Origin: Streptomyces sedi | GTDB taxonomy: Bacteria; Actinomycetota; Actinomycetes; Streptomycetales; Streptomycetaceae | Assembly (NCBI RefSeq): GCF_006335015.1 | Contig: NZ_VDGT01000001.1 | Span: forward strand, 248,001 to 312,000 | Direction of reading: 5' to 3' | Length of the DNA: 64,000 bases | Shown here: positions 52,649-61,639 of the stretch, in pieces | How the letters are laid out: each line of letters begins with the position of its first letter | Numbering within the stretch: the stretch's first letter is position 1 | Notes under the pieces: model-generated | Database searches by the model: none | What the model saw: only the letters and a program-made list of their open reading frames with translations | Told to the model about the DNA's origin: nothing | Translations under genes and position numbers: made by a program

Positions 52649-53689
52649 GTGCTCGTCGCGGTTACCGGCGGCACCGGCTTTGTCGGCGCCCACTCGACTG
52701 CCGGAATCCTCGCCGCCGGCCACCGCGTTCGCCTGCTGGTGCGCGACCCCGCCCTGGTGAACAGGGCGTTGCGCCCATGGGGCGAACACCGGGCGCGAGT
52801 GTCCGTCGTGACCTGCGACGTCACCGACGAGGACGGCGTCGCCACCGCGCTGGCCGGCGCGGACGCCGTGCTCCACGCGGCCTCGGTCTACTCGTTCGAC
52901 AGCAGGAAAACGGCCGAACTGCGCCGGGTAAATACACGGGGAACCTGGAACGTCCTCACCACCGCGCACGCGCTCGACATGAATCCGATCGTGCACGTTT
53001 CCAGCGTCGGCGCGCTCTTCCCTGCGCCACGCAGCCCACTCGACGGAAATTCACCGGCGGGTCGACCGCGCGAACCCTATCTGGCGAGCAAGGCCGCAGC
53101 CGAACGAATCGCCCGACAATTACAGGAAAACGGCGCTCCCGTTCTCATCACCTACCCACCGGCACTTCTCGGCCCACACGATCCCCATCTCGGGGACCAG
53201 ACGACCCGTTTACACAACACGCTCAGAGGAATGATGCCGATCTGGCCCACCGGCGGATTCCCGCTCGGCGACGTCAGGGACACCGCCGCTCTGCACGCGC
53301 GACTGTTCTCCGCGCCACCGCGGGGAAAGAACCGGTTCTTCGGGCCGAACCACCAGGTGTCGACCGCACGTTTCCTGGCCACCCTCAGGGCGGTCACGGG
53401 GCGTGCGCTGCCCGCCGTCCGGCTGCCGGCGCGCGCCCTGGTCCCGGTGGGGCTCGCGGCCGACGCCTTCAGGAGGGTGTGGCCCTGGCCCGTTCCAGCC
53501 GAGTACGGCGCGATCTACACCTGCCTGTGCGACACCCGGGTCGCGGAGCACGCCGAGGGCCTCGGATGCAGGCCGCGACCGCTGGGCGAGACCGTGCGGG
53601 ACACCGTCGCCTGGCTGCACCAAAGCGGCCGGCTCAGCGACCGGCAGGCAGGGCTGGCCGCCATGTCCCGCCGCGCCGGCGTCCGTTGA
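52649..53689 (+). CDS. NAD(P)-dependent epimerase/dihydroflavonol-reductase-like protein
   Basis: 346 residues of extended SDR. TGGTGFVGAHSTAGIL binds the cofactor, HAASVYSFDS and VHVSSVGALF follow, and Tyr-x3-Lys is in PYLASKAAAER. The C-terminal region resembles dihydroflavonol reductases rather than sugar epimerases. GTG start with AAAGGAG 6 bp upstream. It likely reduces or dehydrogenates a ketone or alcohol in the enediyne pathway; the substrate is not evident. Confidence 0.83.
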   Translation: MLVAVTGGTGFVGAHSTAGILAAGHRVRLLVRDPALVNRALRPWGEHRARVSVVTCDVTDEDGVATALAGADAVLHAASVYSFDSRKTAELRRVNTRGTWNVLTTAHALDMNPIVHVSSVGALFPAPRSPLDGNSPAGRPREPYLASKAAAERIARQLQENGAPVLITYPPALLGPHDPHLGDQTTRLHNTLRGMMPIWPTGGFPLGDVRDTAALHARLFSAPPRGKNRFFGPNHQVSTARFLATLRAVTGRALPAVRLPARALVPVGLAADAFRRVWPWPVPAEYGAIYTCLCDTRVAEHAEGLGCRPRPLGETVRDTVAWLHQSGRLSDRQAGLAAMSRRAGVR

Positions 53690-53736
53690 GTCACCGACAC
53701 CGTGCGGGCACCGAAGGCGAGGGAGAACGGAAGCAC

Positions 53737-54489
53737 ATGGAGAGCGAGCGACGAGCGACCGACGCGCCCGGCACCGGGTGGTGGACCCCCGCGCCCCGGC
53801 ACGTCGCGTACGCGCACACCAGGCGGAGCCTCACCCGCCTGCTGGAGCGGCGCCAGAACGCCGGCGGGACTCCGGTGCCGGCCTGCCCCGGATGGAACGT
53901 GACCGACCTGGTGCGGCACCTGGTCGGCATCTGCCTGGCCGTGCGGACCAGGATCGTGCGGGGCGAGGACGCGGAGGTGCCGGCGCTGGCCACGGCGACC
54001 GGGCCGGACAGCGGGGACCTCCGCCGGCTGCTGGAGCTGTGGGCCCAGCTGGGGGCAGAGCTGGACGCCCGAGTCGGCGGCGGCACGGCCGAGTTGAGCG
54101 AACCGCTGATCATGGACGCCTTCACCCACGAACTCGACATCAGGCGCGCCCTGGACGAGCCGCCGCCCGTCGGCCATCCGGCGTTCGCCGGCTCGCTCGA
54201 CCTGGTCGCCAGGGGCTTCTGCCACGCCGTGCGCACGGCCGAACTCCCGCCGCTGCGCGTGGTGTCGGTGGGTGGCCCCAGTTGGCCATCGGGCCCGGGG
54301 GAGCCGGTGGCAACGCTGCGCGCCGCGCCCTGGGACCTGCTGCGCTCGCTGACCGGCCGGCGTTCGCCCGCCCAGTTGGCCGCGCTCGACTGGCGGGGCG
54401 CCGACCCGGCCCACTGGCTGCCCGCGTTCACCTGGGGCCCCTTCACCCCGCCCGCCACCGCCCACGAACGGCCCGCGCTGGCCCGCTGA
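53737..54489 (+). CDS. DinB/MDMPI-like (maleylpyruvate isomerase N-domain) protein
   Basis: 250 residues. The N-terminal helical bundle has the family pattern VPACPGWNVTDLVRHLVGICLAV (first metal His) and MDAFTHELDIRRAL (His-x3-Asp region), the arrangement that binds a divalent metal in mycothiol-dependent maleylpyruvate isomerase. A C-terminal domain ends the protein. Enzymes of this superfamily use mycothiol as a cofactor or transfer it. It is one of three such proteins in the enediyne region. ATG at 53737 with GGGAGAA upstream; it follows the epimerase by 47 bp. Confidence 0.82.
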   Translation: MESERRATDAPGTGWWTPAPRHVAYAHTRRSLTRLLERRQNAGGTPVPACPGWNVTDLVRHLVGICLAVRTRIVRGEDAEVPALATATGPDSGDLRRLLELWAQLGAELDARVGGGTAELSEPLIMDAFTHELDIRRALDEPPPVGHPAFAGSLDLVARGFCHAVRTAELPPLRVVSVGGPSWPSGPGEPVATLRAAPWDLLRSLTGRRSPAQLAALDWRGADPAHWLPAFTWGPFTPPATAHERPALAR

Positions 54490-54518
54490 CCTTGGCGCGA
54501 GCCGCGCGGCCCGTGTCG

Positions 54519-54579
54519 GGGCCTCTCTTTCGGATCCTCGCGGGCTCGCGGGGTCGGTGAGGATCCGAAAGAGAGGCCC
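54519..54579. terminator. Bidirectional 21-bp-stem terminator
   Basis: 54519-54539 and 54559-54579 are perfectly complementary over 21 bp, with a 19-base GC-rich loop. It sits between the convergent MDMPI-like and tetR genes, ending one base before the tetR stop codon. Confidence 0.9.
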
Positions 54580-54580
54580 T

Positions 54581-55261
54581 CTAGGCACTGTCCGCCGCGT
54601 CCCACCCGTCCGCCAGCGGGAACGGCTCGCGGGCGCGTGACGCGTCGACCGAGCGGACGGCGGCCCTCACCTCGTCGCCGGCACTGGTCATCAGGCCCAC
54701 CAACTGAGCCTCGAAGGTGCGCTCCGCGTCGTACGGCGCCACCAGGTACTGCCCCAGTTCGAGGGTCACCAGGCCGTGCGTCGCGATCCACATGCGCTGC
54801 GCCACCAGCTCGGCGTCGTCCGTGCGGAACCTCCCGCACGCGATGCAGCGCCGAGCGCAGGCGATGACCGGCGTCAGGGTGTACCGGCCGTGGGTGCGGT
54901 CGTCGTCCGAGAGCGAGAAGCCGGCGAGCGAGGCCCCACCGAACATCACCGCGTACAGATGCGGACGGACACGCGCGTTGTGGCGGTAGACCCGGCCCAG
55001 CAGCGCCATGTCGGCCACCGGGTCGTCGGACTCCGCCACCTCGCTGAACCCGTCCTGGAGCCGGGCGAATCCCTCGTGCACGATCTCCCGCACCAGCCCG
55101 GCCATCCCGCCGAAGTGCGTGTAGACCGGCATGGTGGAGCTGCCGGCCTCCTCCGCGATCCGCCGTGCGGAGAAGGCGGCGGGCCCCTCCTCGGCGAGCA
55201 GCCGGGCGGCGATGTCGATCATGGCGGTGCGGAGCTGCGGGTTGACCTTGCGCGGGCTCAT
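54581..55261 (-). CDS. TetR-family transcriptional regulator
   Basis: 226 residues. The HTH is at about 10-55 (TAMIDIAARLLAEEGPAAFSARRIAEEAGSSTMPVYTHFGG), and the C-terminal TetR_C (WHG-type) domain has MWIATHGLVTLELGQY. The start at 55261 follows a GGGGGG stretch and gives the normal N-terminus; the longer frame is antisense noise. It is downstream of the AhpD-like gene on the same strand and probably regulates that unit or the whole cluster. Confidence 0.9.
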   Translation of the reverse strand: MSPRKVNPQLRTAMIDIAARLLAEEGPAAFSARRIAEEAGSSTMPVYTHFGGMAGLVREIVHEGFARLQDGFSEVAESDDPVADMALLGRVYRHNARVRPHLYAVMFGGASLAGFSLSDDDRTHGRYTLTPVIACARRCIACGRFRTDDAELVAQRMWIATHGLVTLELGQYLVAPYDAERTFEAQLVGLMTSAGDEVRAAVRSVDASRAREPFPLADGWDAADSA

Positions 55262-55355
55262 CCGGGAGCGCCCCCCTTCCTGACGTTTTGGACGTTCCTG
55301 ATGACGCGGATGTCTCCGCCGGCGCGGACGTCGCTGGCCCCCCGGGGGAGAGCCG

Positions 55356-56414
55356 CTACGCCGCCTCGGGGGCCGACCAGGCCACCACGGTCCTGGCGGC
55401 GGCCATGGCGGCCCAGGAGACGAGCTCGACCAGCGCGCGTTCGTCCCGCGCCGGCTCCGGGAGCGCCGCCAGGTCGTCGTCAGTGACCTGGTAGGAGGCG
55501 AGTGCGACCAGGAGCGCCACCCGGCCGGCGGGGCGCTCCCCCGGCGTGAGTGGCGCGACCGCGTCGTCGACCCAGGCGCGACTCGGCCCCCTCGGCCGGC
55601 CGTCCCAGTCGGCGAGTTGCCCGGCGAGCAGCTCCCGCACCGCGAGCGGTGCCGCCCGCGCCCCGGCCGCCTCAGCCGCAAGAGCGGCCTCAGCGACCGC
55701 CCTGGCCACCGACCCGTTGCCGGCCGCCCAGCGCAGATCGGGCGGCGGGGCCGCGCCCGCCGCCGGGGCCCGGCCCGGCGGGCCGACGCGCCGGCCGGCC
55801 GAGCGGATCACCCAGGCGAGCACCGGCGAGACGGCGCCCATGGTGCGGGCCGGCGCCCACGGTGGCAACGGGAGTTCGCCGAGGAACACGTTGACCACGC
55901 GGTTGAGGTAATGCAACAGCAGTGCCACGCCCATGAGTTCGGGCGCGGCGGCGGGGAAAGGGGGCGGCCCGGCCGAATCCCGGCGGGCTCCGGCCGCCGC
56001 CCACCCCGCCACGGCGCGCGTTCCCCCCTCGGGGATCGCCTCGAACGCACCGCGCTCGACGGCGCGCGCCACCGGGCCGGCGGCCAGGCCGCGCAGCGCA
56101 CCGGCGTGCATGGTGACGCAGTACGGGCAGACGTTCCCGACCGAGACGGCAGCGGCGACCGCCTCCTTGGCCTCCCGGCTCGCCGCCCCCGGCACGAGCA
56201 GCGTTTCCCGCAGCAGCGCCCAGCAGGCCGCCAGGGTGGCCGGCGCCGCGGCGTGCGCCGCCAACGGCGGGGCCAGCACCCCGAACTCCCGCTCCACGGC
56301 CCGGTACACGCGCCGTACCCCGGGCGGCGCCGCGCGCGCCCGCACCGGCGTCACGTGGCGTAGCTGCGCCAGCGACAGGCCGCGCAGCGCGCGACCGACG
56401 AGTCGCGCCGTCAT
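55356..56414 (-). CDS. Carboxymuconolactone decarboxylase/AhpD-like protein
   Basis: 352 residues. The N-terminal half has the AhpD core: EAKEAVAAAVSVGNVCPYCVTMHAGAL, with a CxxC redox pair and nearby His. The C-terminal half has a second helical region ending ALVELVSWAAMAAARTVVAW. AhpD-type proteins act as thiol-dependent peroxidases or disulphide carriers. A paralogue with the same layout is at 61640. In a cluster whose product is triggered by thiols, a redox or protective role is attractive but unproven. Confidence 0.85.
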   Translation of the reverse strand: MTARLVGRALRGLSLAQLRHVTPVRARAAPPGVRRVYRAVEREFGVLAPPLAAHAAAPATLAACWALLRETLLVPGAASREAKEAVAAAVSVGNVCPYCVTMHAGALRGLAAGPVARAVERGAFEAIPEGGTRAVAGWAAAGARRDSAGPPPFPAAAPELMGVALLLHYLNRVVNVFLGELPLPPWAPARTMGAVSPVLAWVIRSAGRRVGPPGRAPAAGAAPPPDLRWAAGNGSVARAVAEAALAAEAAGARAAPLAVRELLAGQLADWDGRPRGPSRAWVDDAVAPLTPGERPAGRVALLVALASYQVTDDDLAALPEPARDERALVELVSWAAMAAARTVVAWSAPEAA

Positions 56415-56504
56415 GGTGCCTCCCTCATCTCTCTCCTCATGGCGCGCCGGGGCCCGCCCTGTCCTGGCGGCGGGTGGACCCCTGGCACACGGAACGGCGG
56501 CCCC

Positions 56505-58172
56505 TCAGTCGCCCACCAGATGCGCGACGCTGTCGCGCGTGGCGCGCCGCCCACTGGTCGAACCGTCGGGCGAGGGAGCGCCGTAACGCACCGCCACCCC
56601 CCGCTCCCTCGCGGCCCGCACGATGCCGGGCACCGCGCGCTCGGCGAGCGCGGCGATGGTCAGCGCCGGGTTGACGGTGAGGCCGCCGGGCACCGCCGAG
56701 CCGTCGGTGACGAAGATGCCCTCGTGGCCGCGGAGTTGGTGGCCGTCGTCCAGCGCGGAGGTCGCCGGGTCGTCGCCGATACGGCAAGAGGAGAGCGGAT
56801 GCACCGTGTAGGCGCCCACGACGTCGTTGGTCCAGGGCATCACCCGGGCCAGGCCGTCGCGTTCCAGGATCTCCCTGACGGCGGCGTCCGACAGCTCCCA
56901 GCCGCGCAGCGTGTTCGCCGTCGGGTGGTAGCTGAGGGGGCCGAAGCCGAGCATCTGCTGGGAGAGCCGGTCCGCGTTGCCCCGCTCGGGCGGCGGGCCG
57001 AAGACCCCCTCGTTGTCGTCCTCCGACATGGTGAAGACCGTCAGCCAGGACTGCCAGTCCCGCAGCATCTCCTTCTTCTCCGCGCCGAACCAGGTGGGGC
57101 CCTGGGCGTCCGGCACCTGGGCGAGGATGGTGCCCAACCCGGGCGGGAAGTACAGCTGTTCCAGCGAGAACCGCTCGAACTCCGGGAGGGCGCCGTCCAG
57201 CCGGTCCCAGGTCGCCACGGTCGGCCCCTTGCCGATCTGCGCGGCCCGAAACGCCACCCCCTCCTCGCGGGAGAGACCGAGCAGTTCGCCGACCCGCTCC
57301 TCGTTCAGCACGGCCGTGTTGAGCCGCTCCCCGTTGCCGGAGAAGTAGCGGCCCACCGCGCGTGGCAGCGCGCCGAGACGGGGTTCCGAGCGGCGCAGGA
57401 TGACCGGGGTGGCGCCGGCCCCCGCCGCGACGATGACGATCTTCGCCCGGATGCGGCCCTGCCCGGTCCGCACCCGGTAGTCGACCTCGTCGAGCACGTC
57501 GTAGTGCACCAGGAAGCCGCCGTCGTCATTCCTCGCGATGTGCTGCACCTCGTGGAGCGGGCTGACCTCGGCCCCGTGGGCGACGGCCGCCGGCAGGTAG
57601 TTCAGCAGCAGCGAGCGCTTCGCGTCGAAACGGCAACCCGACATCATCCAGTTGCAGTTGACGCACAGCGCGTTGTCGATCGCGGCCGGCACCGGGTTGG
57701 CGGTGTGGCCGGCCCGGGCGCAGGCGGCGCCGAAGACGCCGCCCGCGTAGGTGGCGGTGTTCCAGTCGGACATCGTCACGGGCAGCGCCTCGACGACCCG
57801 GTCGTACCAGGGGTCGAGCGAGTCGCGGGTGACGGCGGCCGGCCACATCCGCCGGCCGATGCTGCCCTGCCGCTCGAAGACGAACCGGGGCGCGCGCGGC
57901 ATCGCGGCGAAGTACACAACGCTGCCACCTCCGACGCAGTTGCCGCTGAGCACGCTCATCCCGTCGCCCACGACGAAGTCGAAGATCCGGGTGGTGGAGG
58001 ACCCGAACCGGAAATCGTGGTCGAACTCGGTCCCGCTCAGCCACGGCCCGCGCTCCAGGACCCGCACCCGCGCGCCGCCGGCGGCGAGATGGTACGCGGG
58101 GATGGCTCCGCCGAAGCCGCTGCCGATGACGAGGACGTCTGTCTCTTCCGGTGTCTCTTCCGAAGTGGTCAT
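56505..58172 (-). CDS. GMC-family oxidoreductase (E9-like)
   Basis: 555 residues. FAD-binding VLVIGSGFGGAIPAYHLAAGG is at the N-terminus, NCVGGGSVVYFAAMPR and the C-terminal GMC signature (HPLSSCRIG ... VTDGSAVPGGLTVNPALTIAALAERA) follow. Near residue 165 is CVNCNWMMSGC, a C-x2-C-x6-C group typical of cholesterol-oxidase-like GMC enzymes. Counterpart of the E9 oxidoreductase in nine-membered enediyne clusters. ATG at 58172 overlaps the stop of the small upstream partner by ATGA. Confidence 0.9.
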   Translation of the reverse strand: MTTSEETPEETDVLVIGSGFGGAIPAYHLAAGGARVRVLERGPWLSGTEFDHDFRFGSSTTRIFDFVVGDGMSVLSGNCVGGGSVVYFAAMPRAPRFVFERQGSIGRRMWPAAVTRDSLDPWYDRVVEALPVTMSDWNTATYAGGVFGAACARAGHTANPVPAAIDNALCVNCNWMMSGCRFDAKRSLLLNYLPAAVAHGAEVSPLHEVQHIARNDDGGFLVHYDVLDEVDYRVRTGQGRIRAKIVIVAAGAGATPVILRRSEPRLGALPRAVGRYFSGNGERLNTAVLNEERVGELLGLSREEGVAFRAAQIGKGPTVATWDRLDGALPEFERFSLEQLYFPPGLGTILAQVPDAQGPTWFGAEKKEMLRDWQSWLTVFTMSEDDNEGVFGPPPERGNADRLSQQMLGFGPLSYHPTANTLRGWELSDAAVREILERDGLARVMPWTNDVVGAYTVHPLSSCRIGDDPATSALDDGHQLRGHEGIFVTDGSAVPGGLTVNPALTIAALAERAVPGIVRAARERGVAVRYGAPSPDGSTSGRRATRDSVAHLVGD

Positions 58173-58735
58173 GCCGGACTCCCTGTCGGGGTGGTGTCGG
58201 GGTGCGGCGAGGCCAACCGCTCGCGGTAGGAGAAGTCGGGGAAGCGCCACAGCCCGTCGCTGTCTGGCGCGGCGAAGCCGAGGGTGACCAGGCCCGGGTG
58301 GCCCTCCCGCAGGGCGTCCACGGTGTGCGAGTGCGCACCGGTGTCGAAGGCCATGTTGCAGAAGAGGGCCAGCCCGGTCCACAACTCCTTCTCCGGATGC
58401 CCTGGCGTCGTCAACTCGACGACCAGCGCGACCCGTTGCTCGGCGCTCAGCGCGACGAACGGGGGCACCGAGCCGTCCTCGGCGAGCGCGTGCCGCTCGC
58501 GGTACTCGTCGGCGTGCGCGTTGAGCGCCTCGGCCAGATCGTCGAGGGCGTTCTCCATGCCGCCCTCCGGCATCTCCAGCAGCATGAGGGCGCCCGCGGC
58601 GACGGCGCCACCGCCCTCGGAGATGCCGGCGACCGCCCGGTCCCCCGGCCACCTTTTCTCGCCGGGAATGATCGTGTCGGCGAACGCCTCCAGCGTCATC
58701 GTCCTTGTCTGCCTGTCGTCCGGGGCGTTCGCCAC
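58169..58735 (-). CDS. Small partner of the GMC oxidoreductase (DUF5987/E8-like)
   Basis: 188 residues resembling gluconate-2-dehydrogenase subunit 3-type helper proteins: TLEAFADTIIPGEKRWPGDRAVAGISEGGGAVAAGAL at the start and LFCNMAFDTGAHSHTVDALREGHPGLVTLGF later. Such small subunits sit beside GMC dehydrogenases and assist export or assembly of the flavoprotein. No twin-arginine signal is evident in this copy. Translationally coupled to the downstream oxidoreductase. The E8 label is by position and should be checked. Confidence 0.75.
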   Translation of the reverse strand: MANAPDDRQTRTMTLEAFADTIIPGEKRWPGDRAVAGISEGGGAVAAGALMLLEMPEGGMENALDDLAEALNAHADEYRERHALAEDGSVPPFVALSAEQRVALVVELTTPGHPEKELWTGLALFCNMAFDTGAHSHTVDALREGHPGLVTLGFAAPDSDGLWRFPDFSYRERLASPHPDTTPTGSPA

Positions 58736-58765
58736 CGCGGTGCCTCCTGTCGTCGACCGCGTGCC

Positions 58766-58797
58766 GGGGAATTCCGGGCAGTTTCCCGGAATTCCCC
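58766..58797 (-). other. 13-bp perfect inverted repeat between the SgcJ-like gene and the E8/E9 operon
   Basis: GGGGAATTCCGGG (58766-58778) and its complement (58785-58797) flank CAGTTT. It is 31 bp upstream of the E8-like start and has no T-run. It could be the terminator of the SgcJ-like gene or an operator for the operon. Confidence 0.6.
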
Positions 58798-58943
58798 GTT
58801 CGGCGGTCCGGAGAAGAAAAGGGTGAAGGGGGGTGGGTAAGAGACGGAAAAGGCGCGCGGAAGGAAGTCGCGCCGACCCGCGCCAGGGGTGCCGCCGGGG
58901 GAGCGCGGTCGAGGGGCCGCGCTCCCCTGGCGGCTCCCGACCG

Positions 58944-59378
58944 TCAGGACGGCGTGTTGACGGGCGTGTTCTGGTAAGCCGCGACGTGCCAGTCGCCGTC
59001 CCGGCGGACGCAGACCCAGGTCGCGCGGATCGCCCGCGCGGCGGCGACCTCCGTCTCCCCCGGCACCAGCACGCCCCCGTAGGTCACCATCACGCAGGCG
59101 TCCTCGCTCAGGAAGGTGACGGTCCTGGGGTCGCCGGTGACCCGGGTTCCCCGGTAGGGGCCAGCGTAGGCGGCGGTCATGTAGGTGCGGATCTCCGCGC
59201 GTCCCCGCAGGAAGACGTCACCCGGCAGGATGACGGTGGCGTCCTCGGTGAAGACGTCGGCGAAGGCGGTTCCGTCGTTCTCGGCCCACGCGCCGGCGAT
59301 GCGGCCCGAGAGCGCGCGGACGCCGGCGGCGTCCACCGCCTCGTCGGCGCTGGAAGCCTGGGTACTGGCCTGGGACAT
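58944..59378 (-). CDS. SgcJ-like NTF2/SnoaL-fold protein
   Basis: 144 residues, SgcJ/EcaC-type: VRALSGRIAGAWAENDGTAFADVFTEDATVILPGDVFLRGRAEIRTYM, then VTFLSEDACVMVTYGGVLV and TWVCVRRDGDWHVAAYQNTPV. This NTF2-like fold forms a small hydrophobic pocket; SgcJ is conserved in nine-membered enediyne clusters and may help fold or cyclise the polyene, though its reaction is unproven. ATG at 59378 follows AAGGGCGGAG and gives the normal N-terminus; the longer frame is not supported. Confidence 0.87.
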   Translation of the reverse strand: MSQASTQASSADEAVDAAGVRALSGRIAGAWAENDGTAFADVFTEDATVILPGDVFLRGRAEIRTYMTAAYAGPYRGTRVTGDPRTVTFLSEDACVMVTYGGVLVPGETEVAAARAIRATWVCVRRDGDWHVAAYQNTPVNTPS

Positions 59379-59692
59379 GTGCTCCGCCCTTCGTGGTGGT
59401 CGGTCAGCGTGCCGCCATGGCCGTCGGCGCGGCCATGCCACGGGAAATACTTCTGCCGGCCGCCGGGGCGCGCATCTTCGTGGTTGCCCTCCGGGATCTG
59501 CGGTGCCGTCGACCGCTTTCCGCGTGCCCGCCGAGACAGCACGCAGCGAGAAGACAGCACCCGTCTGACTGGTGATACTCGGAGTCACGAACCAAGGGGC
59601 CCGGTATTCCGATTACCGGGATACCGGGCCCGCTTCCACATTCGTCGATTCCGGAAAATCCGACCCGCTCTGCCGGGAAAAGAGGAGAAGGC
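59379..59692. promoter_or_regulatory. Divergent promoter region with an 11-bp inverted repeat
   Basis: No gene. GGGCCCGGTAT (59597-59607) and ATACCGGGCCC (59621-59631) form a perfect 11-bp inverted repeat with a 13-base spacer that itself contains TACCGGGA. Placed about 60 bp before the GTG of the plus-strand operon, it may be an operator. Confidence 0.5.
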
Positions 59693-60496
59693 GTGAGGGA
59701 ACAACAGGACGTGTACGCCGCGCTGACCGCCGAGAGTGAGGAGATCGACGCCCTGGTGGCGGAGTTGGACGAGCACCAGTGGGCGCTGCCGACGCCGGCC
59801 GCCGGCTGGACGATCGCCGACCAGATCGCCCATCTCGCCTTCATCGCCAGGATCGCCGCCGCTGCCGCCACCGACGTGGAGCGGTTCGAGGCGCTGGCCG
59901 CACCGGCGCGGGTGGACTTCCAGAGTGCCATCGACGCGGCGCTCGCCGAGCACCGCCGCGACACCCCGGCCGCCAACCTCGCCTGCTGGCGCGCGGAGCG
60001 CGAGGTCGCCACCCGGGGGCTGGCGGCCAAGCCCGCCGACTCCGTGGTGCCGTGGCTGGTCAACCCGCTGCCGCCGGCCGTGCTGGCCAGCGCCGGAATG
60101 ATGGAGGTGTTCGCGCACGGCCAGGACATCGCCGACGCCCTCGCCATCCGGCGCGCCCCCACCGACCGGATCGCCCCCCTGGTGGCCTTCGGCGTCAGGA
60201 CCAGGGACTTCGCCTATCTGGCCCAGGGCATCAAGCCCCCGGCCGAGGAGTTCCGCTTCGAGCTGACAGCGCCTTCGGGGCAGTTGTGGGCGTTCGGCCC
60301 CGAGGACGCCGAGCAGCGGGTCACCGGCACCGCGCACGACTTCTGCCTGCTGGTGGCGCGCCGCCGGCACGCCACCGACCTCTCTCTCGAAGCGAACGGG
60401 GTGGCCGCCACGGCGTGGTTGGAGATCGCCCAGGCCTACCGCGGCCCGGCCGGCGACGGCCGGCGCCCCGGCCAGTTCGCGCCCGTCCCCGGCTGA
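59693..60496 (+). CDS. TIGR03084-type metal-binding (DinB/MDMPI-like) protein
   Basis: 267 residues. The helical bundle has GWTIADQIAHLAFIARIAA (metal His) and EVFAHGQDIADAL (His-x3-Asp), and a C-terminal part VTGTAHDFCLLVARRRH. Related to the protein at 53737 in fold but of another subfamily. The start is GTG at 59693 with GAGGAGAAG upstream. It opens the plus-strand operon that continues with the second DUF1702 protein. Function unknown; mycothiol-dependent chemistry is the family expectation. Confidence 0.83.
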   Translation: MREQQDVYAALTAESEEIDALVAELDEHQWALPTPAAGWTIADQIAHLAFIARIAAAAATDVERFEALAAPARVDFQSAIDAALAEHRRDTPAANLACWRAEREVATRGLAAKPADSVVPWLVNPLPPAVLASAGMMEVFAHGQDIADALAIRRAPTDRIAPLVAFGVRTRDFAYLAQGIKPPAEEFRFELTAPSGQLWAFGPEDAEQRVTGTAHDFCLLVARRRHATDLSLEANGVAATAWLEIAQAYRGPAGDGRRPGQFAPVPG

Positions 60497-60543
60497 GCCG
60501 GCCCCCGGCCGCCGGCCGTCGACCCGTTGTCAGAGAGGTTGCC

Positions 60544-61539
60544 ATGACAGCGACGCTGCTCGGTTCCTTGCGTAAGCGCCTGACCACCCCGGACACCTCC
60601 GAGATCCGCTTCACCACGCGCGGGTTCGACACCGCGAGCGCGCCCGCCCGCGCGAAGCTGGAGCACAGCGCGCTCCAGTTCCTGCTGGGATACGAGTTCG
60701 GCATCGAGCAGCGGGGACACGAGGCGCTGGTCACCCGGCTGGAAGGACTGGAGCGCGAGTACCAGGGCTTCGCCTACGAGGGCGCGGCCATGGCCCTGAC
60801 CATCCGCGACGTGCTCCGGCCGACAGGCGGCAACCGGCTGGTGGAGACCTTCCTCGCCGGACCCGACTTCACCTCCGGCCCCGGCTCGCGGCACATCTTC
60901 ATGGCCTACATCGGCGTGGGCTTCGCGCTGGCACGACTGCCTCGCGCGCTCTGGCGCCGCGCGCTCCCCGACGCGCGGGCCCTCGCCGACCACCCGGCCC
61001 TCAACTGGCTGATCATGGACGGCTACGGCTTCCACATGGCGTTCTTCGACCACCGCACCTGGGTGGAGGGGCAGCACGTCGGCGGCCCCTACCCCTGGCC
61101 GGGGCCGGCCGACTACACCCGCCGGGTGGTCGACCAGGGCGTCGGGCGCGGCATGTGGTTCACCCACGGCGGGGACGTGGAACGGCTGCTGACCACCATC
61201 GAGGGCTTTCCCCCGGAGCGCCGCGCCGACCTGGTGTCGGGGGCGGCCCTGGCCGTGACCTACGCGGGCGGCGTCGAGGCCGACCAACTGGAGGCGTTCG
61301 CCAAGGGCACCTCCGCCTACCGCGCCGAGGTCGGCCAGGGCGCGGTGTTCGCGCTGCGCGCCCGTGCCGTGGCCGACCTGGTCACACCGCACCACGAGGC
61401 AGCGGCGCGGCTCTTCTGCCGCAGGGACGCGCACGCCGCGGCCGAACTGGCCGCCGCCGGCGTGGTCGACCTGCGTGACGAGGGACGGACCCCCGCCTAC
61501 GAGGTCTTCCGACAGCGCGTGATGCGGCACTTCGCCTGA
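60544..61539 (+). CDS. Second enediyne DUF1702 protein
   Basis: 331 residues, clearly paralogous to the E3 protein at 38681: EREYQGFAYEGAAMALTIRDVL, IFMAYIGVGFALARLPRALWRR, MDGYGFHMAFFDHR, RRVVDQGVGRGMWFTHGGDV and ADLVSGAALAVTYAGGV align block for block. Nine-membered enediyne clusters often carry two such proteins. They could form a heteromer or act in sequence. ATG at 60544 comes ten bases after GAGAGG. Confidence 0.88.
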   Translation: MTATLLGSLRKRLTTPDTSEIRFTTRGFDTASAPARAKLEHSALQFLLGYEFGIEQRGHEALVTRLEGLEREYQGFAYEGAAMALTIRDVLRPTGGNRLVETFLAGPDFTSGPGSRHIFMAYIGVGFALARLPRALWRRALPDARALADHPALNWLIMDGYGFHMAFFDHRTWVEGQHVGGPYPWPGPADYTRRVVDQGVGRGMWFTHGGDVERLLTTIEGFPPERRADLVSGAALAVTYAGGVEADQLEAFAKGTSAYRAEVGQGAVFALRARAVADLVTPHHEAAARLFCRRDAHAAAELAAAGVVDLRDEGRTPAYEVFRQRVMRHFA

Positions 61540-61639
61540 GCGCGGCACGGCGGGCACAGCGCACACGGCACGCACACGCCACCCGGCGACCGCCCCGGTC
61601 CCCCGGGTGTCTCCCCAGCGACAACGAGAGGTGGTCCGC

